Positions 22,167 to 32,401 of a DNA stretch of 64,000 nt are shown in pieces (the stretch's first letter is position 1; each line of letters starts with the position of its first letter). Under the pieces are notes generated by a model, which saw only the letters and a program-made list of their open reading frames with translations, had not been told where the DNA came from and searched no databases. This stretch comes from Litsea cubeba (lineage: Eukaryota > Streptophyta > Magnoliopsida > Laurales > Lauraceae): NCBI GenBank assembly GCA_012931725.1, contig CM022946.1, positions 46,209,252 to 46,273,251 on the forward strand, read 5' to 3'. A program made the translations under genes and the position numbers.

Positions 22167-25047
22167 CTAAGATACCTCTCCCTCAGAAGCCTCCTTTTCA
22201 TCAATGACTTCCTCATTCCAACCAAGGTTCAAAGCCATGTCCTCCACTGCCACCTTGATCACATCTTTTCTAACGCCGATATCAGTAGCATACCTGCTCA
22301 CACAATACATCCCAGCAGTAAAAGTAGCCACCCCAACAGGACCCGCCATGAATAATCTCAGAGGAGAAGATACAAGGGCCGCCAACTTTGCACCAACGAG
22401 TGAAGAAGCTTGACCACTCCTTCCCATGCTTGTGTTCTCAACTATCAGAAGACCCGTCTTGCAATAGAGTGCAAAGTCTTCACAGTTGTTCCGGAACACA
22501 TCATAGTTCCCAAATCCATTTTGTAGGAGATACATAGCTCTGTGGATAACAGTTTCAGGTGGATCAGATTCTGCAGTTGTGCATGTGCCACCTCGTACCT
22601 TGGCAAGGAAAACAGATCCTGCAACCCCGTATTCGAAGCAGTATAAGGAGCCGCTGCCAAGGAAGCAATCCAAGCAAGAGAGGACCACACCACTGTTGGG
22701 CCGCCTGAATCCACAGTCAGGGAAGGTCAAACATTCCAATTGTGTTCTTGAACTCGATCTGAAAGAACCAAATGATGTATTTGTGTTTGAAGAGGAATCC
22801 TGTTCTCGTGTAAAATGAACCACTTTGTTCCCTCCAACATATATACCTGGTTTCAAGGAAAGAAATTACCAAAATCTCCACTGGATTAGATGTCAATTCT
22901 TCAATGATACCAACATTGATGGATAATGAATGAATGAAAATATTATGCTTAACTTCATGTTTCATCACAAATTATATATGAAAAATGAAAATCACTACCA
23001 CCACACTGACTTCTAGAACAAACTAGCCAATTAAAGTCAACAAGGCAATAAATACACGGGTGAATATCAAACTAGTACAACTCAGTCTCATGCAAGCTGA
23101 ACAGGGAAATCCAACACATGAGGGCAGGGCCATGTTAGGATACTTAAAACTCGTATTTACTTGTAACTCTTTTTACCTGTAATTGAGAATGGAAGAGATC
23201 AAAACAACTGATGTGCAGGTAATTCAGGTTATCCAAATTCATGAACCCCCAATCAATCCTCATTTATGTGATTTACCTTGCTAAGATCTAAATGTGCCCC
23301 AGTTACATTATAAAGGAAAAGATGATGCTGACGTTTTCTCGAGTCTTGATTGCCATGGTTCCAGTGTTTTACTTTTACTTTACACACATCCAATATGGCA
23401 ATTTGGGAAGAACATAAGGTCCTTACACCTTCCCTATATATAAAGTGGCCTGAAAGAGGATGCTGTAAACCATCTATATGGCTCCATATGGTAGCTGGTG
23501 CATGGCATGTGTAGGCTAATGAAATTTTTTCACACTAGGCAAGAGAGAAGCGGGTTAGTAAGATCACAGATGGAGAAAGCAAGAGCTTCATCCCAAACCT
23601 TGCACCCCACCTTTTGGTTGGCATCAATACATTTCCAATTCTTTGCAACCTGCAACTCCAGGTATATTTCAGAAATAGATGAAAGGGAAAGGAAGTGAGA
23701 TTGAACACCAAACTACATGCAAGAGGCTTCTCAAAGAAACTTGAAATAATACTCAACCTATACTACACGGTGCATCAACCCATCGGAAATATTTTTAGTC
23801 TAAGAAGCTTCAGATAGGAAATGAACTAGAATAATTTGAACTCAAAGATTTATGAGAATCCAAATTTCAATCTAGCCAAAAGAGCACATAGCATACGAAA
23901 AGCCAATGAAGAATAAACATCTGTCCTTGTTCCATAGTACAAAAAAACTCCAATGTTTGACACCCTAGAGAATTGAATTTCATGAAATTAATCCCAAGTT
24001 CGAGTAAAACTTCCCACTAATAGCCAAATGAACTGATGGCTGGCTGGGGTACACATGCAACTGATTTGGGATTTTTAATGCCATCGAATTAAAGAATTTT
24101 AAAGAAATACATCCATTGGCACAATTTCACCATACCATTCAATTGAGAAATGATCTCACTTTATAAAATGAAGAGCAAACCTAATCAACAACTATTCTAA
24201 ATTCAAACTACCTAAAATCTCAAAAAACCAAACTAATCTTTATCTAACATACTAATCTCAAACACGAAAAACATTACACAGTAATGAGAAATTGCCACCT
24301 TTGCTTCAATGAACAAATGTTCTCTCTAATTCCAATTGAAGAAAAAATAATTCTAGAAGAGAGATCAACACTAGATCAGGAACAATAATCCGTAAGGAAG
24401 CAGTAATGACCAAGATACCGATTTCCCCATTCCAAACATCACACCATGCATTGCACAAACAAACCAACATCAACATTTCCATGTTTTCAAGAAAACCCAG
24501 AAGGCTACCGTCTTAAATTCTGGCAATCTTCTAAGATTTTTCAGCCTTTGGAGGTTGAAAATTCTTATAGTCTTGATATAGCCTCAATCAAGTAATCAAC
24601 GAGCATAGAGATGCAAGCAAGGGCACTACTCAGGAAATACATCATCAAACTCCAAGACAACCCCACCATCACAAACTTAACATAAACACATTAGGAACCT
24701 CAGAAAAAAAAAAAAACAATTGACAGAACAGGAGGTAAGTACACAACCAAACCACCAGATCCATCATCCAAAAAGATGAGAATTCAGCCCATGGAGAAGA
24801 AAACCAATCACATTACAATATACATCAACATATATTAGAGGCAGAAAGGAAAATGCCAAAAGACTCAGTTACTGAATCTACATACATTAGACAGTAAGAA
24901 AGGAAATAAAAAGAGAAACCCAGAAACCAGAATTGCTGAAACTACTGAATTACCATGGTGAGAGTATGTATAGGCAGCTCTCCAAGAATAAATGTGGTCT
25001 CCTGCCTTGATCTGGGCTCTCTCCACTCTGTTAGAAAGAACACCCAT
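22167..25047 (-). CDS. LRAT/NC-domain protein (2 exons, 257 aa)
   Basis: Exon 1 is 25047-24954 (31 codons plus one base) and exon 2 is 22846-22167. The intron is 2,107 bp with GT-AG ends. The protein starts [20 protein letters not shown], then YSHHGIYVGG (His30/His31), VVHF, and the cysteine motif [13 protein letters not shown] (Cys153), followed by a hydrophobic segment near 186-215. The His and Cys motifs in this order are the core of the permuted NlpC/P60-like LRAT fold, whose members act as thiol hydrolases or acyltransferases on lipids. Plant proteins of this type include Arabidopsis LEAD-SENSITIVE 1, but the substrate is unknown. An in-frame ATG lies eight codons upstream (25071). MGV was chosen because plant homologues start there. 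Confidence 0.93.
22847..24953. other. Intron of the LRAT-domain gene
   Basis: AT-rich intron with donor GTAATT and acceptor CAG. No nested gene or transposon ends were seen. Confidence 0.85.
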
Positions 25048-25199
25048 CACAGCATTCCCCTTCTCTCTCACCTCCTGTCCTCAAATCTAGTTCCAGAAAC
25101 AGAGAGAAAACAAAAATACAAAGCCCCAGCAAGATTCTCTTATAGTGGAAGTCTATCAGAGTAGCAGTAAAAAAAATCCAAACTTTTACACACTTCTCT

Positions 25200-25783
25200 C
25201 AGTAAAGAGACATAGTGTTTAATGGGTCATCCACCCTACACGTGGCATGTTTGTCAGGGCTGTCCTAATCATTATCATTGCCATTGCACCTACAAGATGG
25301 TTTTAGCATATAACAGGAGGAAAAGAAAAATATAAAGGAGAGAAGAAATGAAAACAATTGTGTACTTTCTGTATTATGATACATTGGAATATGGTAGCTA
25401 TGAAAGGAAAAGAAAGGAAAAGAAAAAAAAAGGAAATGTAGAAGTGTAGAACACGATAGGGATCGGCAAAGGGGCTTGCAGTTGTATATGAAAGTAGAAA
25501 AGTTTCACTTCTTTTATGGACGATAACAACAAGAGGGAGGGAAAAAACGAAAGGGTGGGGGCTAAAGGCCTCTCCGGACTCGATTATGATGAAAACAGGT
25601 CGTTGTAAATCCATTCCTGCTAAACGTGTCCTGTACGAATCTCGTCCGAGGGCGTCCGATTAAAGTGCCAGCCCACCGGAGATGGGTTTTAATCATGAGT
25701 TATACTGCCTGAGGTATGTCAAATTTTACCCGAATAGAAATTATTTTTAGTGAAAAATTAAATTTCTGGGCATATTTTTTTTT
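25200..25783. other. Upstream region of the LRAT-domain gene
   Basis: Purine-rich sequence followed by plain AT-rich DNA up to the target duplication of the next element. It presumably contains the LRAT-domain gene promoter; no motif was firmly identified. Confidence 0.4.
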
Positions 25784-25788
25784 ATAGC

Positions 25789-26632
25789 TGTGTGGGGATA
25801 TTCCCGTACTCGTCGGAAGACTGGCCTGATGCTCCATCTCGTGCTTCGGCGCCAGCTAGGCAATGCTCGTCTCAATGCCCACCAGCTCGGCCAAGTGCCC
25901 CACTCCGGCCAGAGACTCATCTCGGCCACTTGCACGACATCTCCACCTCGGTATAGCTCCACCTCGGCCAGTTCTTCTCCAGCTCGGCTAGGGACTTCTC
26001 TCCGGTCCTCCACTTCGGCGTCTCTGCAGGGTCTCTAGCCAAGTCAAGATCCTCTCCGACCTCGGCTCCCCGACCTCGGTCAGGATGCCAGAACTAGCCA
26101 AGGCAGGGCCTGACAGCTGTCCACCCTTGGACACTTATGCACCCTAGAGCACGCGCGACAAGACAAGGGCACGCCCATACTCTCTGACAGACAGAGCCTC
26201 CCATGCCGCCCATGCTTCCTGACAGATCGGCGTCCACAGACGCCAGAGTGGGCTGTGATGGGACGGCTAACCACCTCATTGTCTCCTGCCTCCCCTCTCT
26301 CCAAAGTCAACTATCTCCCCCTCCTCCTCTATAAAAGGGGCCAAACCAGAACAATAAGGGGACTCTCTCTCCCGTCCGAGAGAACCACACTGGTATCACT
26401 TTCTCCCCCAAAATCTCCTCCTACTGTCCGGTACACATACTGACTTAGGCATCAGAGAGCCCTGCGCTGCCCACAGCCAGGGTCCTCTGACCTGTTTCTT
26501 CTCCCTCTTCCAGGTCCTCAGGCATCGGTTCTTCATCTTCAGCGAGGAGACGGGCGGCTCCGGCCTTCGTCCTCCTCAGTGAGTCTCAAGAACACCACCC
26601 TCACCGGGTTCGTGAATTTTTGTGCACTTACA
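25789..26632 (+). repeat. 5' LTR of the Gag-only element (844 bp)
   Basis: Starts TGTGTGGGGATATTCCCG and ends GTGCACTTACA. It contains many CTCGGCC words and a TATA box at 26330. The 3' copy lies exactly 2,687 bp downstream. Confidence 0.97.
26330..26336 (+). promoter_or_regulatory. LTR TATA box (TATAAAA)
   Basis: CCTCTATAAAAGGGGCC lies about 300 bases before the LTR end. The 3' LTR has the same box at 29017-29023. Confidence 0.7.
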
Positions 26633-26634
26633 AT

Positions 26635-26652
26635 TGGCGCCGTCTGTGAGAA
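26635..26652 (+). other. Primer-binding site of the Gag-only element
   Basis: TGGCGCCGTCTGTGAG begins two bases after the LTR end. It differs at one position from the site of the Tat-type element at 5379-5395. Confidence 0.8.
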
Positions 26653-26682
26653 ACGCTACAAAAAGCCATCTTCCCAAACGCC

Positions 26683-27738
26683 ATGCCTCGGAGGACCAGA
26701 AAGGGAAAGGAACCGCTGACATTGTCGACACAGCTGCCGACGGTCCCCCACCGGGAAAGGTCAGGAGCAAGATCTAATCCAGCAAGCGTCCAACAGCAGG
26801 GTACTCAGTCGGGTTCATCCTCCAAGGGTTCGACCTCGACTCCACCTTCCAAAAGGCGCACCCTGAAGGACAACAGAAGCAACCAAGCTCCGGGCAACAA
26901 CCACGACTTCAGAAAGTGGCTTGATCGACACATCGAGCAAGCAGTACGACAGAACATGGAGGTTGCCGGTTTCGCTCGAGTTCGGCTGAACTCTGACGAT
27001 CTCGGCACATCTCCCCTCTCTCCAGAGATCAGGAGCTTCCCCCTTCCCGAAGATTTCAAAGTCCCGAGGTTCGTCGTTTACGACGGAACCTCAGATCCAG
27101 CAGCACACCTCCAGCACTTCACTCAGAGGATGTCGGTGTGGGGCGATGCAGGCCACCTGAACTGCAGAGTCTTCTCTTCCAGCCTCGGAGACCTCCCCCT
27201 AAAGTGGTTCTGCGCACTCCCCCAAGGATCAATCAACAGTTGGCAGCAGCTCCGGAATTCCTTCATGACGAAGTTCCAAGCTCACAGGGTCGTCCCCAGG
27301 TCGGTCGCCGACCTGATGGCCCTCGGAATGAAGCAGACCGAGAACGTCACGCAGTTCGCCAAAAGGTTCTGGACTGTCTACAGCCAGATCGAGGAAACTT
27401 CAGATGCAATAGCGGTCCTGTCTTTCCAACAAGCCCTCCTACCAGGCAACGAGCTTCGAAGGGACTTGGTCATGCATCCCGTGGTCACTATGGCAGCACT
27501 GATGACCAGGGTAAACCAGTTCGTCAGGCAAGAAGCAGACGAAGCCCGAGCCCAGAAGCATTTCAACGACAATCAACAGGCAGCGCCCATCTCGGCGGAC
27601 GCCTCCGTCTCGGCGGATGCCTCCAGCTCCGCGGCAGCGTCCATCTCGGCGGACGCCTCCATGACAGAAGTCTCCTCCAGCTCGGGGGCTGCTGAAGCCT
27701 CCTATCATCTTTCAGCTTCGACCGCCCGTCAGCTTTGA
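26683..27738 (+). CDS. Gag protein of the Gag-only element (351 aa)
   Basis: The ATG is 50 bases after the LTR. The first 90 residues are basic and serine/glutamine-rich. The Gag core runs from about residue 125 (VPRFVVYDGTSDPAAHLQHF) to about 285, with SLGDLPLKWFCALP in the middle. It aligns without gaps to much of the Tat-type Gag. The C-terminus becomes repetitive (ISADAS/SSAAAS), and no zinc knuckle or protease follows. The intact frame suggests that selection or recent birth has preserved it. In the known TR-GAG class, Gag probably forms particles while enzymes come from a partner. Confidence 0.93.
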   Translation: MPRRTRKGKEPLTLSTQLPTVPHRERSGARSNPASVQQQGTQSGSSSKGSTSTPPSKRRTLKDNRSNQAPGNNHDFRKWLDRHIEQAVRQNMEVAGFARVRLNSDDLGTSPLSPEIRSFPLPEDFKVPRFVVYDGTSDPAAHLQHFTQRMSVWGDAGHLNCRVFSSSLGDLPLKWFCALPQGSINSWQQLRNSFMTKFQAHRVVPRSVADLMALGMKQTENVTQFAKRFWTVYSQIEETSDAIAVLSFQQALLPGNELRRDLVMHPVVTMAALMTRVNQFVRQEADEARAQKHFNDNQQAAPISADASVSADASSSAAASISADASMTEVSSSSGAAEASYHLSASTARQL

Positions 27739-27925
27739 TCGCACGACCCTCTACCGTCATTTCTGGCGGCACGGTCCTCTACTGTCAGCTTCGATGGCGC
27801 CGTCAGCTGCGACGACATCGGTACGACCCTCTACTGTCGGCTTTGATCGTACGACCCTCTACTGTCATTTCGACGGCACGGTCCTCTGCTGTCAGCCTTG
27901 ATCGCACGGTCCTCTGCCGCCGCTA
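27735..27925 (+). repeat. Degenerate short repeats after gag
   Basis: Words like ACGACCCTCTACTGTC and CACGGTCCTCTGCTGTCAGC recur every 28 bases or so, with one longer spacer. They join the gag stop to the 78-bp array. Confidence 0.7.
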
Positions 27926-27943
27926 GTCGTCCAGAGCTTCGTA

Positions 27944-28285
27944 CCCCTGGTGACGAGCCAGTGGGATCTCCATCGCGTGCGGTAGGGGCATCTCGGCCAC
28001 GCGCCAGATGCCCGGCACAGGCCCCTGGTGACGAGCCAGTGGGATCTCCATCGCGTGCGGCAGGCGCATCTCGGCCACGCGCCAGACGCCCGGCACAGGC
28101 CCCTGGTGACGAGCCAGTGGGATCTCCATCGCGTGCGGCAGGCGCATCTCGGCCACGCGCCAGATGCCCGGCACAGGCCCCTGGTGACGAGCCAGTGGGA
28201 TCTCCATTGCGTGCGGCAGGCGCATCTCGGCCACGCGCCAGACGCCCGGCACAGGCCCCTGGTGACGAGCCAGTGGGATCTCCAT
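27944..28285 (+). repeat. 78-bp minisatellite, four full units plus a partial fifth
   Basis: Units begin at 27944, 28022, 28100, 28178 and 28256 with CCCCTGGTGACGAGCCAGTG, so the period is exactly 78 bp (26 codons). Units 1 and 3 carry CAGATGCCC where units 2 and 4 carry CAGACGCCC, which suggests growth by doubling a two-unit block of 156 bp. Because 78 is a multiple of three, frames stay open through the array on both strands. No start or domain makes any of them a convincing gene. Confidence 0.97.
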
Positions 28286-28475
28286 GAGCGCCTCTCGGTA
28301 CTCATTCTCCAGCTCGGCAGTCGTGTTACTCTCCAGTTCGGCAGAAGCACACTGTTACAACTTAGCAGTAATGCCAACCTCTAGCTCTGGTCCATTGCCA
28401 GCCAGTCATCCTCCATGATACTTACCTTCTGACCTCAAAAGAGCAGTCTATTGAGCTCAGAAGCTGGGGGGCTAT

Positions 28476-29319
28476 TGTGTGGGGATATTCCCGTACTCGT
28501 CGGAAGACTGGCCTGATGCTCCATCTCGTGCTTCGGCGCCAGCTAGGCAATGCTCGTCTCAATGCCCACCAGCTCGGCCAAGTGCCCCACTCCGGCCAGA
28601 GACTCATCTCGGCCACTTGCACGACATCTCCACCTCTGTATAGCTCCACCTCGGCCAGGTCTTCTCCAGCTCGGCTAGGGACTTCTCCCCGGTCCTCCAC
28701 TTCGGCGTCTCTGCAGGGTCTCTAGCCAAGTCAAGATCCTCTCCGACCTCGGCTCCCCGACCTCGGTCAGGATGCCAGAACTAGCCAAGGCAGGGCCTGA
28801 CAGCTGTCCACCCTTGGACACTTATGCACGCTAGAGCACGCGCGACAAGACAAGGGCACGCCCATACTCTCTGACAGACAGAGCCTCCCATGCCGCCCAT
28901 GCTTCCTGACAGATCGGCGTCCACAGACGCCAGAGTGGGCTGTGATGGGACGGCTAACCACCTCATTGTCTCCTGCCTCCCCTCTCTCCAAAGTCAACTA
29001 TCTCCCCCTCCTCCTCTATAAAAGGGGCCAAACCAGAACAATAAGGGGACTCTCTCTCCCGTCCGAGAGAACCACACTGGTATCACCTTCTCCCCCAAAA
29101 TCTCCTCCTACTGTCCGGTACACATACTGACTTAGGCATCGGAGAGCCCTGCGCTGCCCACAGCCAGAGTCCTCTGACCTGTTTCTTCTCCCTCTTCCAG
29201 GTCCTCAGGCATCGGTTCTTCATCTTCAGCGAGGAGACGGGCGGCTCCGGCCTTCGTCCTCCTCAGTGAGTCTCAAGAACACCACCCTCACCGGGTTCGT
29301 GAATTTTTGTGCACTTACA
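28476..29319 (+). repeat. 3' LTR of the Gag-only element (844 bp)
   Basis: Same length and ends as the 5' copy. Differences I counted include CTCG/CTCT, AGTTCT/AGGTCT, CTCTCC/CTCCCC, ACCCT/ACGCT, CACT/CACC, CATCAG/CATCGG and CAGGGT/CAGAGT. Confidence 0.97.
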
Positions 29320-29324
29320 ATAGC

Positions 29325-30300
29325 AAAACTCAAGAATTCATTTTCAAATTTGTAAATTTTCTAAAAGTTGTGCCTTAGAGTAGTTCGTTTGGAAGAATTG
29401 TGAGAATTCTTACTTTGGGAGAATTTTGAGAATTTCGAATGCTGCCTCCAAATTGGAATTGGAATTCCAAATGCTCAACCCCCTCTAGCATTTGGAAGGC
29501 TGAAATTATGAAAATTCAAAAGGCTAAGGGCTTGTTTATTTGATGAGGGCATGTTTCTTTACTAGAATTCCTGACTGGGATACTAGTGGTTGGGGTTTTT
29601 AAGATATGATGTCCCCTTGCATTTTCAAATCCCCCGTTGTTTAATAAGAATTTATGAATTCCAGCACAAGATAAGTCTCAATTGGTCTTTAGGAATTCCT
29701 AGAATTCCATATTTTTTGCATTTTGGTGGAATTTCAAAATGCTCATGCCCTTAGGAGGATTTATGATTTCCACCTTGTCTAGGAATTCAAGAATTCCCCA
29801 AACAATAATTCCTGGAATTTTAGTAAATGAACAGACCCTGAAATTCCAGGAATTGCTGTATGGGAATTCCTGAATTCCCAGACAAAGTGGAATTCCTGGA
29901 TGCCCATTTGGACTTGAGTATCCATGAATTCCACCAAAATACATAGGGAGTAGAATTCCTGGATTTCCAAAGGTCAAAAGAGACCTTTCATTTGGCTGGA
30001 ATCCAGAAATGCTACTAAAAAAACATGGAATTCAGAAATTCCAGGGACAGCCTATCACATCATGAATTCCTAGGACAGCTTATCACATCATGTCCAAGAA
30101 TTCTTGAGCATGGTGAATTCCTGGCAGAAATTCACTAAAGAAACAAGGCCTAAAACTGCCTTTTCATATGGTTTGAAATTCTGAATTCTTGCATCAAAAG
30201 AACTATTTGGAATGCTCGGGGGACAAGATGTCACATCATATAAGAAATTCCCTAAAAGCTTAATTCCTTGTCGCAAATGCCTTAAACTAAAAATGCCATT
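29325..30300. repeat. GAATTCC-rich block of Tourist-like MITE relics
   Basis: The palindromic word GGAATTCC and near copies occur many times. One likely unit is 29528-29838: it begins GGGCTTGTTTATTTGA, ends TAAATGAACAGACCC and is flanked by TAA and TGA, a near match to the PIF/Harbinger target. A second, overlapping pair is GGGCATGTTTCTTTAC at 29547 and AAAGAAACAAGGCC near 30140. The Gag-only element inserted beside this block. Confidence 0.6.
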
Positions 30301-32401
30301 AGTAGGAATTCTTATGACCTACTTTGGGTTGAATGATTGTTAGTGCCAGGAAAAGAATTTCAAGTGAAATTTGAAGCTTTCTATGTAGATGGAATTTGAA
30401 ATTCTAACAAAGAATTATGACATTTTCAAATGTCAAAAGAGACAATAGTCACCTCGTGTTTATGAATTTTCAATATCTCAAATCCCTATAATAAACTGTG
30501 TAAAAGAAAAATGCCCTTGATTAAAAAAAAATCATATTGAATGATTCATAAGATTGAGTTATAATCTTTTTTTTTTTATCAAATTGTCAATTTTATGGTA
30601 GGACCAACTTTTGCTAGTGTAAAATTTGGCGATACCCTATGCACCGAGAGGGCTTTTATTTTGAACAACTTAGATTTTTCAATAGGTGGGCTTAACTACG
30701 GAATTCCCCTCCTTCAAGTTCAACCTAAGGTTTCTCCAAGTCAAAGCCCGGGAGGATTCGATTCTTTTATAAGGGCTATTGTATAAGTCTTTTTATTAAA
30801 AAAAAGAACGGAACTATTTTAGAAAGAATTCTAGTTTTTAAGTATAATAATTTATTAATAAATATTTAAAAGGGAGAAGTAGGGGGTTAGTCAGTTGGTT
30901 AGCAACCACATCTTTCACCTTGGTAGTTATCAAGGTTGGATCCTTGGATATACTACTCTTTTCACATGTGCAAGGCTCCTTTTCCACGTAAGTGGATTCT
31001 CTCCCAGCATCTATGAGCTATCTCATGGGTCCAGGCCCTTGGCTGGGGTTAAAAAGCATCAAAACCCCAAACAAGCACCCTATAGGGGATCCAAGTCCAT
31101 GTCCTGCAGCAATATTTGTTTCTCCAATTCTACAGAAGTGAGGTTGATGCAGCCCTTGAACATGGGCCCACCAAAGTTCACGATCAAGCTCGTGGAAGGC
31201 TTATATTAGGCATGGAATCATAATAATTTAAATATTATCATTTCTTATTGTTAGGGTTTTAGTTTAAAGTTTTAAAATTGATTGTGATTTGTATTAACTT
31301 AGTTGTTATTAGTGCTTTAGTTTGAAAGTTTGAATTTAGAACTTGATTAGGATCTTTCCTTGAATTTTGATGGGGTAAGATTAGCTAGAGATTAGTTTGC
31401 TTTTCATATGCATTAAGTACCATCAAAGTCAATTGGCCAAGTTAGTTGTGAAGATATTATTATTGTTATAATTTCTCTCTCGTTTTGTGCCTTTAACCTA
31501 TCAAAAGTTTTGCAAAAAAAATATCTCAAGAAGCGGGGAGAGGTCGTTCAACTCCTCCCATAGTTTTACCCGGTGCATGTGGATAAGAAAATTTATATGT
31601 GCCTCTAAGAATTAGTTCTCAGCCGTCCAGAATCGAGTGTCTCTCGGGCTCAGGGCCAAAGGCTCCTGGGCTAGAGATACCTGGGTTATAAAAAAAAAAA
31701 GGTGAATCTTAGTTGACATGGACCTTGATCTAGCATGAGAGTGTATCTCTATGGGACTTGACTCGACTCAAGCTCTATCCAAATTGTGTTTAGGTAAACT
31801 CAAATGCGAACCTGATTAGAGGAAACCTAGACGTATCCAATCCATCTTAAATTTTCCCTCCCCAGTGATTGTACCCAAATTTTTTAGTTTGGTTTATCGA
31901 GCAGGAGTCCAGATTATAACCAAACAGCTAAAAATCCCCCCAAATGCCAATATGATAACAATGACAATTTTGACAATAAGGGAATCATGATTTACATAGA
32001 AAAAACATGCATGGACACCACACGACCAAATCATGACCTGATAGTGCCCCTAACATGGCACCCACTACATGAACAGGGGGCTGTTGGGACAAAGGAGAAT
32101 CCAACGTTCCAAAGGCTGATTGCGACAAGCATCAACAGTAGCACTCGATAGGATTCCTTTTTAATGGATGTGCTTTTCTTTCCCTCAACCCAATCATCTT
32201 AATGTACTTGCAATTTTGATTAAAATTAAATCAAAGCTAAGAGAAAGCCAGTTGCACTGATATTATTCTGAATGAGGCTGCTGAAATATTTGGATCTTAC
32301 AGGGGATGGCCCCTAACATCGATTGTTTAAATTACATTCCTGCTAAAGGATTACACATCTTACTAAAAATAAATATAATAAACAATAATGGCAAGCAAAT
32401 T
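30301..32401. other. Intergenic stretch downstream of FKGP
   Basis: No gene recognised. A short piece at about 30888-30950 (TCAGTTGGTTAGCAACC, then GGTTGGATCC) resembles the A and B boxes of a tRNA-derived SINE, but it is too diverged to call. The part next to 32401 should include the FKGP 3' UTR. Confidence 0.4.

Larger units (their letters stand above)
25784..29324 (+). mobile_element. Complete Gag-only LTR retrotransposon (TR-GAG type)
   Basis: The element proper is 25789-29319 (3,531 bp), with target duplications ATAGC at 25784-25788 and 29320-29324. Both LTRs are 844 bp and differ at about seven positions by my count. The internal 1,843 bp hold a primer-binding site, a 351-codon Gag frame, degenerate repeats, a 78-bp minisatellite and a polypurine tract (AGCTGGGGGGC) before the 3' LTR. 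There is no protease, reverse transcriptase or integrase. Its Gag resembles that of the Tat-type element at the left edge (about half the residues of the core match by eye), and the primer site and LTR start are nearly the same. Movement therefore probably depends on enzymes from such an element. Confidence 0.96.

Noticed and set aside
22847..22856. Separate 229-aa gene starting at 22856
   Set aside because: That ATG lies in the intron; the acceptor CAG and exon 1 at 24954-25047 complete the LRAT-domain protein.
27944..28285. CRISPR-like array
   Set aside because: The 78-bp units are contiguous with no unique spacers, and the host is a plant.
27898..28377. Open frames through the 78-bp array on both strands
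   Set aside because: They exist because the period is a multiple of three; there is no domain or convincing start, so they are treated as a minisatellite.
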